NCBI GenBank assembly: GCA_910577735.1
Contig: CAJTOO010000003.1
Coordinates: 1 to 64,000 of the forward strand
Reading direction: 5' to 3'
Length of the DNA: 64,000 bases
Origin: an uncultured Lachnospiraceae bacterium
GTDB taxonomy: Bacteria > Bacillota > Clostridia > Lachnospirales > Lachnospiraceae
Shown: one piece after another, positions 1-7,180 of the stretch
How the letters are laid out: each line of letters starts with the position of its first letter
Numbering within the stretch: the stretch's first letter is position 1
The notes under the pieces: generated by a model
What the model was told of the DNA's origin: nothing
The model's database searches: none
The model's input: the letters and a program-made list of their open reading frames with translations, nothing else
Made by a program: the position numbers and the translations under genes

Positions 1-40
<40 letters not shown>

Positions 41-363
41 AAGTGTACTTTTTCTCCGATAATCTGCCTGACTATCACTTCCGTGTTCCCCGGCATCTAT
101 CTTCCGATAAGTCCTTCTGTCTGATCCGGATCAAAACAAGCTTGGCTTCTTTTTAGATCCGTGGAGCTCATCCCTCTTGAGGACTGCTCCTTTTTACTGT
201 TTGTTCTTCGTATCGTTCTCTTGATACTCTCTGAATAATTCTCTGAGCCGGTCCCTTTCGGGGACCTTCTCTTCTTCTTTGAATTTTCAGGGTTGCATTA
301 CTGTTTATTTGTCAAGGTACAAGACAAGTATCGTTACTTGCCTACAGATATTACATCTGTAAC
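41..363 (-). other. 16S rRNA leader, no protein gene
   Basis: This 320-base stretch between the tRNA-Ser genes and the 16S start holds no credible ORF. It contains a perfect 6-bp hairpin (GGTCCC-loop-GGGACC) at about 250-266 and a TTGACA hexamer on the minus strand (310-315) with no good -10 at the right distance. It most likely carries rRNA leader and RNase III processing sequences and perhaps a second promoter. Only the hairpin and hexamer are seen directly. Confidence 0.6.
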
Positions 364-452
364 GGAGAAGGAGGGATTTGAACCCTCGCGCCGCTATTAA
401 CGACCTGCACCCTTTCCAGGGGTGTCCCTTCAGCCATCTTGGGTACTTCTCC
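364..452 (-). tRNA. tRNA-Ser (anticodon GGA)
   Basis: The 89-base segment folds as a class II tRNA. The acceptor strands GGAGAAG and CTTCTCC pair, the T-arm shows GGTTCAAATCC, and a long variable arm is present, as expected for serine. The anticodon stem CACCC/GGGTG encloses the loop CTGGAAA, giving GGA. No CCA is encoded. It lies between the other tRNA-Ser gene and the 16S gene and is read toward the rRNA. Confidence 0.95.
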
Positions 453-524
453 AAACAATGCTAAATCACAACTGCCATTTTAAATTATCGAGTCGTAAGG
501 CTCGTTCGGAGAGGTTTCTCCAGC

Positions 525-609
525 GGAGAGGGTGGGATTCGAACCCACGCGCCCTTGCGGACAAACGGTTTTCAAGACCGCCTCGTTATGACCACTTCGA
601 TACCTCTCC
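525..609 (-). tRNA. tRNA-Ser (anticodon TGA)
   Basis: An 85-base class II tRNA with acceptor strands GGAGAGG/CCTCTCC, T-arm GGTTCGAATCC, a long variable arm, and anticodon loop CTTGAAA, giving TGA for serine UCA codons. It is the first gene after the promoter at 651-679 and is followed 72 bases later by tRNA-Ser(GGA), so the two are probably co-transcribed. No CCA is encoded. Confidence 0.95.
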
Positions 610-650
610 AAGTTCGTTTTGCGTCCTTCCTCTCGGTCAACGCAAGGATT

Positions 651-679
651 ATTCTAGCAAAAATAAAATCCAGTGTCAA
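651..679 (-). promoter_or_regulatory. Promoter of the tRNA-Ser (and possibly rRNA) unit
   Basis: On the minus strand a perfect -35 TTGACA (674-679) is separated by exactly 17 bases from TAGAAT (651-656), about 40 bases upstream of tRNA-Ser(TGA). The spacer is AT-rich. This is the strength expected for a stable-RNA promoter. Confidence 0.85.
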
Positions 680-740
680 CCTATTTTATCCAAAAATCAA
701 AAAAAGTTTTATCCACACCTGAAACCGTATGCTTGAAGCA

Positions 741-1481
741 TTATCCACGACTCAAAAAAGCCTCCGCAACTGCCAGGTCCTCCGGCGTGGTAATCTTGAT
801 ATTTTCGTATGATCCCACCACCAGCCGAACCGGATGCTTCATCAAAGTTTCCACCACCATCGCATCATCCGTAATCCTGATTTCTCTGGCCGCCAGCTCC
901 TCTTTCTTCTGCATGAGTCTTTCATACGCTTCTATTATAAGAGGCGTGTCAAATACCTGCGGCGTCTGCACCTGCCACAGACTGTTTCTGTCAGGTGTCT
1001 GGGAAGCATATCCTTTACCATCCACAATCTTTATGGTATCTTTGACCGGCATTCCGGCCACACAGGCGTGATCTTCTGACACCGCCTGAAGGGTCCGTGT
1101 CAGAATCTCCTCCGTCAGAAAGGGCCTTGCCCCATCATGGATAAATATAAACCCGTCTTCATTGGGAATCCGCATATCCTGTTGCTTTATCACCTGCAAA
1201 GCATTATATACAGAATCATACCGCTCCCTGCCGCCAGTCACGATCCTGTCCACTTTGTGAAACCCGTAATACTCCACAATCTCAGTTTTTACATAAGAAA
1301 CATCAGCTGCGCCAGTCACCAGGATACAGTCGTCTACCACAGCAGATGCTTCCACCGCCTGCAGGGCATGGCAGATTAATGGCCTGCCGCCAAGCTGCAT
1401 ATACTGTTTCGCCACATCGCCGCCCATTCTCCTGCCGCTTCCCGCCGCCAGAAGGATTGCCGTACATCTCTTCTTATCCAT
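741..1481 (-). CDS. ispD: 2-C-methyl-D-erythritol 4-phosphate cytidylyltransferase
   Basis: Catalyses the CTP-dependent activation of MEP to CDP-ME in the non-mevalonate isoprenoid pathway, in the cytosol. The 246-residue protein has the nucleotide-binding loop LLAAGSGRRMGG at residues 10-21, HDGARPF near 115 and QTPQ at 172-175, all IspD landmarks, and the family's usual length. I chose the ATG at 1481 (MDKKRC...) because GAGGG precedes it and the motif then sits at the expected distance from the N-terminus; the longer reading adds 20 unsupported residues. It is the last gene of the tsaE-to-ispD run, 22 bases after tsaD. Confidence 0.95.
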   Translation of the reverse strand: MDKKRCTAILLAAGSGRRMGGDVAKQYMQLGGRPLICHALQAVEASAVVDDCILVTGAADVSYVKTEIVEYYGFHKVDRIVTGGRERYDSVYNALQVIKQQDMRIPNEDGFIFIHDGARPFLTEEILTRTLQAVSEDHACVAGMPVKDTIKIVDGKGYASQTPDRNSLWQVQTPQVFDTPLIIEAYERLMQKKEELAAREIRITDDAMVVETLMKHPVRLVVGSYENIKITTPEDLAVAEAFLSRG

Positions 1482-1503
1482 ATATCCCTCATATAATGAC
1501 TCT

Positions 1504-2526
1504 TTATACACTTTCACCCAGCTTGAGATTCGGCACCGCATTCAGATCATATCCGTGCCGCACACCCTCTTTATATTCGTAATAAGCTGCCGCTCCGATC
1601 ATCGCTGCATTATCCGTACACAGAATCGGGGACGGATGGTAAAATGCTATACCCTTTTTCCGGCAGGCATCTGTAAGCGCCTCGCGCAATGCCGAATTAG
1701 AGGCAACGCCTCCTGCGATGGCAAACTTTTCTATCCCGCTTTCCTCTACTGCCCTGATGGAATGTTCCACCAGCACATCCACCACTGCTTTCTGAAAAGA
1801 GGCTGCCACATCCGCCTGGCATATTGCAATCCCTTTCATCTCACAGGAATTCAGGTAATTGAGAACCGCCGATTTCAAACCGCTGAAACTGAAATCATAA
1901 GCAGCATCCGCTACTTTGGCGCGGGGAAAGTGGATGGCATTTGGATTACCTTCTCTGGAAACTTTGTCAATCTTAGGCCCTCCAGGATATCCAAGGCCGA
2001 TGGCCCGGGCCACTTTATCAAACGCTTCTCCTGCCGCATCATCCCGGGTACGTCCCAGAATCTCATATGCTCCATAGTCCCTGACCACCACTAAATGAGA
2101 ATGTCCGCCCGACACAACCAGGCAGACAAAAGGTGGTTCCAGCTCTTTGTTTTCTATATAATTTGCACTGATATGTCCCTCTATATGATGCACCCCAAGC
2201 AGAGGAATCCCTGATGCAAAACTCATTGCTTTCGCCGCAGACACCCCCACCAAAAGCGGCCCCACAAGTCCGGGGCCATAAGTCACTGCAATGGCATCCA
2301 TATCAGACAGATTCCGCCCTGCCTCTCGCAGCGCCTCTCCCGCCACCTGATTGATCTTCTCGATATGTTTACGGGATGCAATCTCCGGCACTACGCCGCC
2401 ATAGAGTGTGTGCAGATCAATCTGGGAAAAAATGATGTTGGCGAGGACTTCACGTCCATTCCGCACCACCGCCGCCGCCGTTTCATCACAGGAAGTCTCT
2501 ATCGCTAAAATATCTACCGTATTCAT
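1504..2526 (-). CDS. tsaD: tRNA threonylcarbamoyladenosine transferase TsaD
   Basis: Kae1/TsaD family enzyme that transfers the threonylcarbamoyl group to A37 of ANN-decoding tRNAs, acting with TsaB and TsaE. The 340-residue protein starts with AIETSCDET and carries the metal-binding HIEGH at 114-118, VSGGHSHL, GYPGGPKIDK, GGVASNSALR and CTDNAAMIG, the complete family set. The ATG at 2526 is preferred because AGGAAGGA lies just upstream; two upstream in-frame ATGs have no such site. TsaB and TsaE are coded in the same run. The TsaC/Sua5 enzyme that makes the threonylcarbamoyl-AMP substrate is not in the window. Confidence 0.97.
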   Translation of the reverse strand: MNTVDILAIETSCDETAAAVVRNGREVLANIIFSQIDLHTLYGGVVPEIASRKHIEKINQVAGEALREAGRNLSDMDAIAVTYGPGLVGPLLVGVSAAKAMSFASGIPLLGVHHIEGHISANYIENKELEPPFVCLVVSGGHSHLVVVRDYGAYEILGRTRDDAAGEAFDKVARAIGLGYPGGPKIDKVSREGNPNAIHFPRAKVADAAYDFSFSGLKSAVLNYLNSCEMKGIAICQADVAASFQKAVVDVLVEHSIRAVEESGIEKFAIAGGVASNSALREALTDACRKKGIAFYHPSPILCTDNAAMIGAAAYYEYKEGVRHGYDLNAVPNLKLGESV

Positions 2527-2619
2527 TCTTTCCTTCCTCATATCGGACGTCCCGTCCTTACTGTTCAAAGCTCTGTCACAAATCCAATTTCCTGCCGCCG
2601 GCAAACATACCTCTATTCC

Positions 2620-3195
2620 TTATTCTGCCAGTTCCCATCCCAGGATTTTCCAGTGCCCATCCTCATCCTCCCGCAGAACAAACTGTTCCATAGAAGTCAT
2701 GGTTCCTGTGCTGCCTGCCTGTTTCAGACTGAAGGTGCAATATAATCTGGCGCAGGAACGGCCATTTTGCACAAATCTCTCCACATCCGTACTGGCTGAT
2801 ATCTCATAGCCTGTGATCGTATACTGGTTCTGTTTCATTTGGATGATTTCAGTCTTCAGATCACTCAGATACTCTTCCTGGGTCTTATTCGCCACCAGTT
2901 CCTCATCATAAAGTTCCTGAATCTTGGACGCAAGCTGGAGCAATTCTTCATCGCTGTACTCTTCATTGTAAAAGCACTGGGTAATCTGACAGTAATATTT
3001 CAGCACTTCCTTGGGGGTTGGCGGGTAACTGCGCTCTAAATCTTTCATCAGCACGCTCTGTACCACCGTAATTTCCACCTGCGTATCCGTCTGTTGTTCT
3101 CCGGTTTTCTTTCCCAGATAAAAGTAATATCCCAGGACAAGCGCCGCAAGAATCAATGCGATAATTACGATTTTAATTGTTTTGGAAGCTTTCAT
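2620..3195 (-). CDS. Membrane-anchored protein, DUF6715-like
   Basis: A 191-residue protein with a short basic N-terminus, one hydrophobic segment at about residues 7-27 (signal anchor), and an extracytoplasmic domain rich in charged residues, ending in EDGHWKILGWEL. The C-terminal pattern resembles small NTF2-like or DUF6715 proteins of Lachnospiraceae; the family name is from memory and not verified. Start at 3195 is supported by GGAGGGGTG a few bases upstream. The open frame continues upstream through a 28-bp repeat array, but that part looks non-coding. It sits between rnz and tsaD; no function can be assigned. Confidence 0.75.
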   Translation of the reverse strand: MKASKTIKIVIIALILAALVLGYYFYLGKKTGEQQTDTQVEITVVQSVLMKDLERSYPPTPKEVLKYYCQITQCFYNEEYSDEELLQLASKIQELYDEELVANKTQEEYLSDLKTEIIQMKQNQYTITGYEISASTDVERFVQNGRSCARLYCTFSLKQAGSTGTMTSMEQFVLREDEDGHWKILGWELAE

Positions 3196-3224
3196 TCTTT
3201 CACCCCTCCCATTCTGAGGCACCC

Positions 3225-3296
3225 AAAGAGCTATTGACCCTCGAAACGCACATAAGAGCCATTGACCCTTGAAATGCACATAAGAACCATTGACCC
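3225..3296. repeat. 28-bp direct repeats (about 2.6 copies)
   Basis: ATTGACCC recurs at 3233, 3261 and 3289, an exact 28-bp period. The unit contains the words GCACATAAG and GCCATTGACCC with few mismatches. The array lies between rnz and the membrane-anchored protein, just upstream of the latter's ribosome binding site. Confidence 0.85.
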
Positions 3297-3338
3297 TTGC
3301 GGCATTCGTCAAATGCACATGCAGGCACGGGACCTGCT

Positions 3339-4250
3339 TCACTGCTCGCTGAATAAGAGGTCCACACTCCTGCCGTCTTTCGCTGCTATGGCATTTGGAA
3401 AAATTTTCCTTACTTCCTGCATATAGTCTTCCGGACGAATCAGGGATGGGCTGTAATGTGTCAGCCACAGTTCCTGTACACCTGCCCGAAACGCAAGATC
3501 CGCCGCCTCATAGAACGTCATATGTTTATATTCTTTGGCCTTCTGCACTTTATCCGGCTCCCCATACATGCCTTCACAGATAAAAAGGTCTGCCCCCATT
3601 GCATTTCTTACAATGCTTTCGGTAGGTCTGGTATCCGTGCAGTAAGTGACTTTAATACCCTTCCTCGGCGCACCCAGCACCATAGCAGGCGTAAACGTCT
3701 TTCCTTCTTCCTCTATTATCTCACCTTTTTGCAGACGATTCCAGTATTTTCTTGGAATCTGCATCTGTTCGGCACGCTCCACATCAAATCTGCCGATACG
3801 CTCCACCACAATATTGTATCCATAGCAGACAACATTGTGATGCACCCGGTAGGCCTCGATGTGAAATCCCTCAAATGCAATCGTCTGTTCAGCTTCCGTA
3901 AGTTCCATACATTGAATCTCAAAGGGCAGCTCCGGCGCAATCACCCGCAAGGCACCGACTACTCTGGTCAATCCCTTGGGCCCTATCAGCAACAAGGACT
4001 CCGTGCGCTCCGCATTGCCCATGGTAAGGAGCATTCCCGGCAGACCACTGATATGATCCGCATGAAAATGGGTGAAGCAGATTACATCAATGGGTTTCGG
4101 GCTCCACCCCTTTTCTTTCATGGCAATCTGCGTTCCCTCTCCGCAGTCTATCAATATGCCGGTGCCCTGATACCTCGCCATCAGCGAAGTGAGCCACCTG
4201 TGCGGCAGGGGCATCATCCCTCCCGTACCAAGTAAACAGATATCTAACAT
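3339..4250 (-). CDS. rnz: Ribonuclease Z (tRNA 3' processing endonuclease)
   Basis: Metallo-beta-lactamase fold enzyme that cleaves tRNA precursors at the discriminator base. Visible in the 303 residues are the N-terminal LLGTGG, the zinc ligands THFHADH at 60-66, a later YCTDTRP, and a C-terminal LTHYSPS with the ELAC-type histidine. Length matches the short bacterial RNase Z. The ATG at 4250 has GGGAG six bases upstream; an ATG four codons earlier would use that same sequence as coding. The absence of an encoded CCA in the two window tRNAs fits a need for this enzyme. Confidence 0.94.
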   Translation of the reverse strand: MLDICLLGTGGMMPLPHRWLTSLMARYQGTGILIDCGEGTQIAMKEKGWSPKPIDVICFTHFHADHISGLPGMLLTMGNAERTESLLLIGPKGLTRVVGALRVIAPELPFEIQCMELTEAEQTIAFEGFHIEAYRVHHNVVCYGYNIVVERIGRFDVERAEQMQIPRKYWNRLQKGEIIEEEGKTFTPAMVLGAPRKGIKVTYCTDTRPTESIVRNAMGADLFICEGMYGEPDKVQKAKEYKHMTFYEAADLAFRAGVQELWLTHYSPSLIRPEDYMQEVRKIFPNAIAAKDGRSVDLLFSEQ

Positions 4251-4283
4251 AAGTGCTCCCATTCTGTCTGAAATCCGGGCAGT

Positions 4284-4526
4284 CTAGAGCAGTTCCTTTC
4301 TCTCCCGTCTCTCGACAGGCACCTGAAAACCAGCCGTCAGTTTCTCATAGCACGCCTCGCACAGATCAAATTTCTCACTCTCTCCGTCTTTGGCGCCAAA
4401 GAAACCAAAATCATGGTCCACATGGATACATTCCTCTTTTAAAATGCCATCTTTTACCAATAATTTTTTGCCGCAGGCATTACAGACTACCGTGACCAAC
4501 TCTTTTTCTTCATCATAAACGCGCAT
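4284..4526 (-). CDS. Small zinc-ribbon-like protein
   Basis: An 80-residue soluble protein with two CxxC knuckles (C15/C18 and C56/C59) plus C33, H35 and H38, a plausible zinc site. The C-terminus is basic (VERRERKELL). AGGAGG precedes the ATG by a few bases. It lies 33 bases before rnz and 90 bases after rimI, in the same direction. I do not recognise a named family; similar small proteins occur in Firmicutes genomes near RNA-modification genes. The function is unknown. Confidence 0.75.
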   Translation of the reverse strand: MRVYDEEKELVTVVCNACGKKLLVKDGILKEECIHVDHDFGFFGAKDGESEKFDLCEACYEKLTAGFQVPVERRERKELL

Positions 4527-4616
4527 GACAAACCTCCTGTAATGTTACTTATTCCCCTCGCTCTCATTTTATCAAATAAAATGCAAAACAATGGTGGTAA
4601 TTGTTCCATGCGCTTC

Positions 4617-5051
4617 CTATCTCTTCCACATTATCATAGCATCTTCCGTCGGTTTTTCATAGAAATTCGGACGGATTCCCTCAGACACAAAGCCTAGTTT
4701 TTCATACATATGGATCGCCGCCTCGTTGCTGATACGTACTTCCAGCGTATAGGCGCTAACCCCCTCCCGGTTTCCCTCCTGCATCAGATATGTAAGCAGT
4801 CCTGTCCCCACGCCGCGTCTTCTGGCCTCTTTGGCAACAGCCACATTGGTGATATTTCCCTCGCCGGCAATCATCCAGAGCCCACAGCCGCCAAGCAGAT
4901 GTCCGCCCTCTTCGGCCACATAGTATCTGGTATCTTCTTTCGTGATCATCTGTAAAAAGGATTCCGGTGACCAGGGCATGGAAAAGGTCTCCTCCTCCAG
5001 CCTGCTGATAAAAGGCACATCTTCCGGGGTCATTCTTCTGTATGTGATCAT
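4617..5051 (-). CDS. rimI: Ribosomal protein S18-alanine N-acetyltransferase
   Basis: A 144-residue GNAT acetyltransferase. The acetyl-CoA loop is visible as VAKEARRRGVGTGLL (about 72-86), followed by the ISNEAAIHMYEKLGF motif typical of RimI. It overlaps the end of tsaB by four bases (ATGA), an arrangement common for tsaE-tsaB-rimI clusters and the main reason to prefer RimI over another GNAT. The known substrate of the family is the N-terminal alanine of S18, though other targets are possible. Confidence 0.9.
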   Translation of the reverse strand: MITYRRMTPEDVPFISRLEEETFSMPWSPESFLQMITKEDTRYYVAEEGGHLLGGCGLWMIAGEGNITNVAVAKEARRRGVGTGLLTYLMQEGNREGVSAYTLEVRISNEAAIHMYEKLGFVSEGIRPNFYEKPTEDAMIMWKR

Positions 5052-5791
5052 GCTCTGTTCATCCTTCCGGCTCCTGCTGCATTCCGGCTCTCTGCCTGCT
5101 CCCGTTCCGCCTGCGATAACCGCAGATAGACCGGTGCATGTTCTGCTCCGCTTTCCATCCTGCCCTGTGCATAATACAGGCTTCCAAGCGCTGCAATGCA
5201 GGCCGCTGACTGTCTGTTTCTATGCGCAGGCGCCAGAGAATAGGGCACCTGCATCACTTCCGCCATTCGTTCCCGAAATACCGGCACGCCATCTCCTAAG
5301 AAAATCACGTTTCTTCCCAAGCCGTTTAACGTCTCGGCAATCTCCTCGAAAGATACCGCGCACTGCTCCTTTATGACATCCATGTCATATTTATCTTCTC
5401 TATAGACAAATTCATAAATCCCTGTGTACACCTGGCTTCTTCTGGCATCCATAATGGGACAGACCAACGCATCGCTACCGTACATCTGGTATGCCAGGCC
5501 ATCCACCGTAGGCACCGGGACAATGGGCTTATCCAGTGCAAAAGCAAGTCCCTTCGCCGTGGCAGAACCAATCCGCAGCCCTGTAAAGGATCCCGGCCCT
5601 GCTGCCACTGCAATGGCGTCCACTGTGTTCACGTCAAGTTCCACCATATCCCGGATTTGTGCCAACATAGGCAGAAGTGTCTGGGAATGTGTCTTTTTAT
5701 ATTGTATGGTATACTCCGCGATCAGTTTGTCATCTTCCACCAGCGCTGCGCTGGCCACCAGCCCGGAGCTGTCCAATGCCAGTATTTTCAT
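5048..5791 (-). CDS. tsaB: t6A complex subunit TsaB
   Basis: Non-catalytic ASKHA-fold partner of TsaD needed for t6A synthesis. The 247 residues begin ILALDSSG and include the conserved AVAAGPGSFTGLRIG (about 62-76) and a C-terminal VYLR segment, the TsaB (YeaZ) hallmarks. It overlaps tsaE upstream by four bases and rimI downstream by four bases, so the three are translationally coupled. Confidence 0.95.
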   Translation of the reverse strand: MKILALDSSGLVASAALVEDDKLIAEYTIQYKKTHSQTLLPMLAQIRDMVELDVNTVDAIAVAAGPGSFTGLRIGSATAKGLAFALDKPIVPVPTVDGLAYQMYGSDALVCPIMDARRSQVYTGIYEFVYREDKYDMDVIKEQCAVSFEEIAETLNGLGRNVIFLGDGVPVFRERMAEVMQVPYSLAPAHRNRQSAACIAALGSLYYAQGRMESGAEHAPVYLRLSQAEREQAESRNAAGAGRMNRA

Positions 5792-6228
5792 AAGCTCTTC
5801 TCTTCAATCCTTATTCTGCGATACTCGAATCCCTTCGTCAAATCCTTTTCTATGGTAATTCTGGTGTGTCTTTCCGGAATAATCTCCGACACCAGGTCTG
5901 CCCATTCGATCAGGCAGACGCCCTCCCCGTAAAAGCAGTCCTCATAGCCAATCTCTTCCATCTCCTCCACGTCACCGATACGGTACACGTCGAAATGATA
6001 AAAGGGAAGTCTGCCCTCCTCATAAACCTGCAAGATTGTAAAGGTAGGACTGTTCACCGGCTCGCTGATGCCAATTCCTGATGCCACACCCTGGGTAAAG
6101 ACCGTCTTGCCGACGCCCAAATCCCCGATCAGCGTACAGACCTGCCCGGCCTTCGCCTGTTCCCCAAGTCTCTTCCCATATGCAAATGTCTCTTCCGCAC
6201 TATAACTTTCTAATATTTCTTGCATCAT
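5788..6228 (-). CDS. tsaE: t6A complex ATPase TsaE
   Basis: P-loop ATPase (YjeE family) that supports turnover of the TsaB-TsaD complex. The Walker A loop GDLGVGKT is at residues 35-42, followed by the family segment SPTFTILQVY and a downstream LIEWAD. Length is 146 residues, normal for TsaE. Two adjacent ATG codons begin the gene; AAGGGAAAG upstream serves either. It is the first gene of the run toward ispD. Confidence 0.95.
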   Translation of the reverse strand: MMQEILESYSAEETFAYGKRLGEQAKAGQVCTLIGDLGVGKTVFTQGVASGIGISEPVNSPTFTILQVYEEGRLPFYHFDVYRIGDVEEMEEIGYEDCFYGEGVCLIEWADLVSEIIPERHTRITIEKDLTKGFEYRRIRIEEKSL

Positions 6229-6250
6229 CTTTCCCTTACGGCTTTACACT

Positions 6251-6465
6251 CTCTGCGCAGGATGCCTCCACACAACATCTTACAAAACCTCTACACAACT
6301 GTCCCACTCTCTGCGCAGGATGCCTTCACACGGCACCTTGCAGAACCTCTACACAACTGTCCCACTCTCTGCGCAGGATGCCTCCACACGGCACCTTGCA
6401 GAACCTCTACACAACTGTCCCTCATCTGCGCAGGATGCCTCCACACGGCATCCTGCAGAACATTT
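6251..6465. repeat. 58-bp tandem repeat array (about 3.7 copies)
   Basis: CTGCGCAG recurs at 6253, 6311, 6369 and 6426, giving periods of 58, 58 and 57 bases. Copies two and three are nearly identical; the first and last diverge. There are no spacers of unrelated sequence. The array fills the gap between tsaE and the YcxB-like gene, immediately upstream of tsaE on its coding strand. Confidence 0.92.
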
Positions 6466-6506
6466 AGTAATTCTTATGCTGCGTTCTTTGCAGCTTTAGA
6501 ATTACT
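6466..6506. other. Long hairpin after the YcxB-like gene
   Basis: AGTAATTCT (6466-6474) pairs perfectly with AGAATTACT (6498-6506), with an inner GCTGC/GCAGC pair. There is no long T tract on either side, so it may be an mRNA 3' stability element or a weak terminator. Confidence 0.6.
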
Positions 6507-6508
6507 TA

Positions 6509-6541
6509 ATGTTCACTTTATGTTCACTTTATGTTCACTTT
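6509..6541. repeat. Three perfect 11-bp repeats over a stop codon
   Basis: ATGTTCACTTT occurs three times in immediate succession (6509-6519, 6520-6530, 6531-6541). The middle copy contains the stop codon of the YcxB-like gene, so its last residues are encoded by the repeat. Confidence 0.9.
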
Positions 6542-7000
6542 CTTAGGGGACATATGGGTGGAAATCATCTCAATCACCTTATATTTCCTCTCGCCCAGAT
6601 CCTTCTTGGGAAAGATACAGGCATTTACCGCCGTGGTATAAACGACGATGCTCTTCGGCGTAGAAACAGCCCTGACCATATTCTCCCAGGCCATCTTCTC
6701 CACAGTCTCGTCCTGGGACACTTCAATGCCCTCTTCCGTCAGTTTATAATGAAGCGGCTTCTTAAAGGCCGGCGTGGCCTGTGCCTGCTGTCTGGATTTC
6801 AAGAAAAGTGTCCAGGGCAGATACAATAAAATCACCAGGGCAATGAGCAGCACCAGAGGCTGCCTGTTGGATGCAAACAGAACCAGCATCAACGCCCCCA
6901 CCAGTGTGCCCATAAGACCAGGCAGACGGGAATAAGTGTGTTGCAACATATAATCATAGAGAATGTTGGGGGTGATTTTTACGTCAAATTCTACTTCCAT
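6524..7000 (-). CDS. YcxB-like membrane protein
   Basis: A 158-residue protein with two adjacent hydrophobic segments (about residues 28-62) followed by a cytoplasmic domain with the pattern LTEEGIEVS...WENMVRAVSTPKSIVVYT, which matches the YcxB-like C-terminal domain. The function of the family is unknown. A GGGAGGGTAAAC ribosome site precedes the ATG. The last codons lie in an 11-bp tandem repeat. It stands alone, with its own promoter at 7092-7119. Confidence 0.82.
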   Translation of the reverse strand: MEVEFDVKITPNILYDYMLQHTYSRLPGLMGTLVGALMLVLFASNRQPLVLLIALVILLYLPWTLFLKSRQQAQATPAFKKPLHYKLTEEGIEVSQDETVEKMAWENMVRAVSTPKSIVVYTTAVNACIFPKKDLGERKYKVIEMISTHMSPKKVNIK

Positions 7001-7056
7001 GTTTACCCTCCCTGTCAGAGCAGTTTACTGCAATCTTACCCTCGTTTCTCTAAGAA

Positions 7057-7077
7057 AGCACCTACAATGCAGGTGCT
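7057..7077 (-). terminator. Leader hairpin or weak terminator
   Basis: AGCACCT/AGGTGCT is a perfect 7-bp stem with a 7-base loop, followed on the minus strand by TTCTT. It lies between the promoter at 7092-7119 and the YcxB-like gene and could also end transcripts of the ABC module. The T run is short. Confidence 0.45.
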
Positions 7078-7091
7078 CTCTACTGACTTCT

Positions 7092-7119
7092 ATTATACTT
7101 TAATTTACACAAAGTGCAA
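7092..7119 (-). promoter_or_regulatory. Promoter of the YcxB-like gene
   Basis: On the minus strand TTGCAC (7114-7119), a 16-base spacer and a perfect TATAAT (7092-7097), about 90 bases upstream of the start codon. Confidence 0.7.
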
Positions 7120-7180
7120 GTGAAACATATTGACCTCCTGCATACCCGTCAAGGCCATGCTTCCCAAAGGAACCTCTTGA

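Noticed and set aside
310..315. TTGACA on the minus strand as a second rRNA promoter
   Set aside because: No acceptable -10 hexamer 16-18 bases downstream.
6251..6465. 58-bp array as a CRISPR
   Set aside because: The whole unit repeats without unrelated spacers, only about four copies exist, and no cas gene is near.
6180..6546. Plus-strand frames through the 58-bp array giving repeated Cys-containing peptides
   Set aside because: The 58-bp period shifts frame at each copy, there is no ribosome site, and the frames overlap tsaE and the YcxB-like gene.
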